Origin: Gordonia humi
GTDB taxonomy: Bacteria; Actinomycetota; Actinomycetes; Mycobacteriales; Mycobacteriaceae
Direction: 5' to 3'
Length of the DNA stretch: 64,000 nucleotides
NCBI RefSeq assembly: GCF_014197435.1
Contig: NZ_JACIFP010000001.1
Coordinates: 4,526,001-4,590,000, forward strand
Every line of letters begins with the position of its first letter. The stretch's first letter is position 1. The notes beneath the pieces were generated by a model, which was not told the DNA's origin, did not search any database, and saw only the letters and a program-made list of their open reading frames with translations. The translations under genes were made by a program, and so were the position numbers. Shown one piece after another: positions 61,429 to 64,000 of this stretch.

Positions 61429-63395
61429 CGGGCTCGGCGAGCACGCAGATAGTCGCCGACCACGGCGGCGCCGAGTCCGTCGACATCGGGCGCCACGACG
61501 CGCCCACCGATCCGTCGGGCCACTCGATCGATGAAGTTCGCCAGACCGGGATCGTCGCCGAGCCGGAAGAACGTGATCTGGGCGCCCATCCGGGACAGGT
61601 GATCGAGTTCGCGGACGGTGAGTCCGATGGTCTGCGGGTGCGGTGGATACCAGAAGAACGCCTCGCCGTCGGACTCGAGGTGAGCGGTCGGCTCACCGTC
61701 GGTGACGATGAGCAGCACCGGCTGCGCATTAGGGAACCGCCGCAGGTGGCGGTGCGCCAGTATCAGTGCGTGGTGCAGGTTGGTGCCCTGCTCCATCCTC
61801 GGTTCCAGGCCGGTCAGCTCGTCGACCGACGTCGACCGCGCCAGCCTGCCGAACTCGATCAGGTGCAGTTCGTCGGAACGGAAGCGCGTGGAGATCAGCT
61901 GATTCAAGGCGAGCGCGGTCCGCTTCATCGGCGTCCACCGACCCTCCATCACCATGGAGAACGATGTGTCGACCAGCAGTACGACGGCTGCCTGCGTCCG
62001 CGCCTCGGTCTCGGTGACCTCCACATCGCGCACGTCGATCTCGACCCCGGCCGCGGGATCGCGGCCGTCCGAAGCCGTACGCAGCACCGCGTTGGTCACG
62101 GTGCGGGTCACGTCCCACGGTTCGGTGTCGCCGAACGCCCATTCGCGGGTGGCGCCGGTCGGCTCGCCGAGTCGGCCGGCGAGATCCGTGCGACGGTCCC
62201 CGCCCCGCGAGGACAGCTGCGCGGCGACGTCGCGCAGGATCGCCTGCCCGAGTCGTCGCATCGCCTTGGGGCTGAGTTTGAGGCTGCCGTCGGGGTCGCG
62301 GCGGAAGAAGCCCTGATCGCGCAGGGCCTTCTCCAACTCCGACAGGGTGCGGGCGTCGACGGCCGCCTCGTCGCCGAGTTGGCGGGCGAGGGCGTCGAGG
62401 TCGATGTCCTCCATCTGCGCGCCCGCGTACCCCTGCGACAGTTGCTCGGCGAGTTCTTCGAGTTCGGCGATGTCGCGCAGTGCGGCGGCGCCCTGGCCCA
62501 TGCCCATCGGATCGTCGCCGGAGAACTCCTGGGAACCGCTCCAGTTCAGATCGGGGCGGGCCTGCCGCAGCGCGTCGTCCATCCGCCCGAGAGCGTTCAT
62601 CAGCTCGGGCGAACCGAACGCCTGCTGCGAGAGCTCGGCCAGTTCGGCCTGCTGCTCGGGTGTGAGCGAGTTGAAGAACTGCTGCGCGGCCGCCGACCGG
62701 CGTGCCAGCGCGTCGATCAGTTCGTCGATGTTCTCCGGACCCTCGGGAAAGAACTCCCCGTGCTTGTCCATGAACTCGTCGAAGTCGGCCTGCGAGTCCT
62801 GTCCGGCATTGTGCTTGTCGAGCAGTTCGTTGAGGTCGCCGAGCATGTCCGCGATCCGCTGCCGGTCCTGCTCGGTCGCCCCTTCGAGGGCCTCCTTCAT
62901 CCCGGAGAAGCGCTGCTCCAACGCCTCCCGTCCGAGGAGGTCGGAGATCTTCTCGTAATCGGCGCGTGCCTGCGGGCTGCGCCAGTCGTAGTCGGAGAGT
63001 TCGCGGACGGCCTGTGCGGTGGACGCGGGCAGACTGCCGATCTGCATCTCGGCGAAGCGGGCGTCGTCGTCGAGGTCACGGGCGAGTTGCTTGCGCTCGC
63101 TCAGCACCGCGGAGTCGAGGAGTTCGCGGATCTCGTCGAACGTGCCGTCGAGATTCCGGTTCCGCAGCAGTTCCCGCCGACGGCGGTTCGCCTCCTCGGC
63201 GAGCCGGTCCAGACCGCGCGTCGACGAGCCACCTCGCCGCAGGAACTCGCGCATCGCACGCTCGGGTGACACGCCCTCCATGACGTCGTCGCCGATCGCC
63301 TTCAACGCCTCCCGCAGGTCGACGGGCGGCGCGAGCGGATCCGGCCCGCCGGTGTAGCGGCGGTACCGGGATCGATGGAATCGGTTACGCGCCAT
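61425..63395 (-). CDS. VWA-domain protein (CoxE/Rv0959-like)
   Basis: The 656-residue protein has a long Glu/Gln/Leu-rich helical N-terminal part (residues about 30-380), then a von Willebrand A domain at about 460-650 with MIDAS residues DTSFS, the Thr in GLEPRMEQGTNLHH and Asp in LIVTDGEP. It pairs with the MoxR/ChlI-type ATPase encoded just upstream, whose gene it overlaps by 11 bp. Such pairs mature or remodel metal enzymes or complexes; the target is not known. Confidence 0.88.
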   Translation of the reverse strand: MARNRFHRSRYRRYTGGPDPLAPPVDLREALKAIGDDVMEGVSPERAMREFLRRGGSSTRGLDRLAEEANRRRRELLRNRNLDGTFDEIRELLDSAVLSERKQLARDLDDDARFAEMQIGSLPASTAQAVRELSDYDWRSPQARADYEKISDLLGREALEQRFSGMKEALEGATEQDRQRIADMLGDLNELLDKHNAGQDSQADFDEFMDKHGEFFPEGPENIDELIDALARRSAAAQQFFNSLTPEQQAELAELSQQAFGSPELMNALGRMDDALRQARPDLNWSGSQEFSGDDPMGMGQGAAALRDIAELEELAEQLSQGYAGAQMEDIDLDALARQLGDEAAVDARTLSELEKALRDQGFFRRDPDGSLKLSPKAMRRLGQAILRDVAAQLSSRGGDRRTDLAGRLGEPTGATREWAFGDTEPWDVTRTVTNAVLRTASDGRDPAAGVEIDVRDVEVTETEARTQAAVVLLVDTSFSMVMEGRWTPMKRTALALNQLISTRFRSDELHLIEFGRLARSTSVDELTGLEPRMEQGTNLHHALILAHRHLRRFPNAQPVLLIVTDGEPTAHLESDGEAFFWYPPHPQTIGLTVRELDHLSRMGAQITFFRLGDDPGLANFIDRVARRIGGRVVAPDVDGLGAAVVGDYLRARRAR

Positions 63396-64000
63396 CAGCT
63401 TCGAGCTCGTCGTCGACGACGGCCACCGAGTAGGTGGTGCGTCCGTAGTCGTCCTCGTCCTTGCCGATCCGACGGGCCAGGTACAGGCCCTCCAGAGCGA
63501 GTTCGAGAGCGCTGGCGCGTTCGGCCGGTTCCAGTGCGTCGAGGCGACCCGCGATCTCGTCGACCACCTTCATCACCGCGGCGTCGTCACCGATCGCGTC
63601 GATGACCTCGGCGGCGGGCACCCGATCGCCGGTGAGCACCGGCTGACCGTTCTCGAGGGCGGTGACCAGCGGGCGCATGTCCACTCCCCCGAGATGTGCG
63701 CGGACGACGTCGGCCACCGACTTGCGAAGCAGGTAGTCGAGGATCTCCAGTTCGCGGCCCTCTTCGCCCGACTCGAACTCGATCTTGCCGCGCAGCACCT
63801 CGATGACCGACTGCAGGTCCACCGGGCGGGCGACGGGCAACTCCTCCCCGGTCACCGCCGACCGGTGCAGGGCCGCCGCGGCGACGGTCTCGGCGGCCGC
63901 GATCGAGAAGCGCGCCGAGACACCGGACCGCTGGTCGATCGAGGGATGCTCGCGGGCGTAGCGCGTGAAGCGGGCGAGCGCTTCGACCAGATAGGTCGGG
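63385..64000 (-). CDS. MoxR/magnesium-chelatase-type AAA+ ATPase, C-terminal part (5' end outside window)
   Basis: The minus-strand frame is open through base 64000, so the gene is cut by the window end. The visible 204 residues (PTYLVEALARFTRYAREHPSID … RSGVSARFSIAAAETVAAAAL) match the C-terminal lid region of ChlI-like AAA+ proteins such as Rv0958. A TAA at 63385 ends it. It would supply ATP-driven remodelling with its VWA partner. An in-frame GTG at 63855 is internal and not the real start. Confidence 0.88.
   Translation of the reverse strand, partial: PTYLVEALARFTRYAREHPSIDQRSGVSARFSIAAAETVAAAALHRSAVTGEELPVARPVDLQSVIEVLRGKIEFESGEEGRELEILDYLLRKSVADVVRAHLGGVDMRPLVTALENGQPVLTGDRVPAAEVIDAIGDDAAVMKVVDEIAGRLDALEPAERASALELALEGLYLARRIGKDEDDYGRTTYSVAVVDDELEADGA

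Overview
The window is high-GC, gene-dense DNA from an actinobacterium of the order Mycobacteriales. Three things point there: an mce lipid-importer operon, an MprA/MprB–PepD–MoaB2–MscL–Ruc–GalU–Glp–RimJ–GlpR block that I recall as matching the Mycobacterium tuberculosis Rv0981–Rv0996 neighbourhood, and a MoxR/VWA pair like Rv0958/Rv0959. A Gordonia-like genus is my best guess. There is no rRNA or marker gene that settles the genus, and no tRNA, CRISPR array or insertion sequence was recognised.

Layout. 1–370 is the 3' end of an ABC exporter ATPase. 0.4–5.0 kb (minus) is the alpha ribosomal operon infA-rpmJ-rpsM-rpsK-rpsD-rpoA-rplQ-truA. 5.4–14.1 kb (plus) is a complete mce operon in an unusual order: yrbEB, mceA–F, mce-associated gene, then yrbEA last. 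14.2–18.4 kb holds an F420-type LLM oxidoreductase, a holin-like membrane protein, a SIMPL protein, dtd, a GT87 mannosyltransferase and a small membrane protein. 18.5–24.1 kb (minus) is the distal spc operon rpsH-rplF-rplR-rpsE-rpmD-rplO-secY-adk-map. The two ribosomal blocks point the same way but are split by about 13 kb of mainly opposite-strand genes.

24.5–25.5 kb carries an AbiEi-domain/DUF559 protein behind two inverted repeats. 25.5–32.8 kb (minus) is a urease operon ureABCFGD with a nickel permease and an NCS1 nucleobase permease; ureC carries an in-frame 39-bp tandem repeat. 32.9–36.7 kb is a NarL-type two-component system divergent from an FtsX-like permease/ATPase pair. 36.8–42.6 kb holds a hypothetical gene, a SPOR protein, the division pair GlpR and Glp with a RimJ-like acetyltransferase between them, galU and 5-formyl-THF cyclo-ligase. 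42.6–43.9 kb contains a Ruc-like zinc-ribbon chaperone behind a perfect CIRCE (HrcA) element, divergent from a SAF-domain gene.

44–50 kb runs mscL, an IdeR-boxed heme oxygenase, a 52-residue small protein, moaB2, pepD, mprB and mprA. 49.9–52.4 kb is an AurF-type diiron oxygenase with a ferredoxin–ferredoxin reductase fusion. 52.6–58.6 kb is an SDR and a choline-to-glycine-betaine operon (betT-betB-betA). 58.8–64 kb has rpmF, an AEC transporter, a DUF1707 protein, a Mug-type glycosylase, and a VWA/MoxR-type pair cut by the window end.

The most notable observations are the circularly permuted mce operon, truA with no standard start codon, the 39-bp in-frame duplication in ureC, the CIRCE element on the ruc homologue, and several perfect dyads at promoters or ribosome-binding sites.
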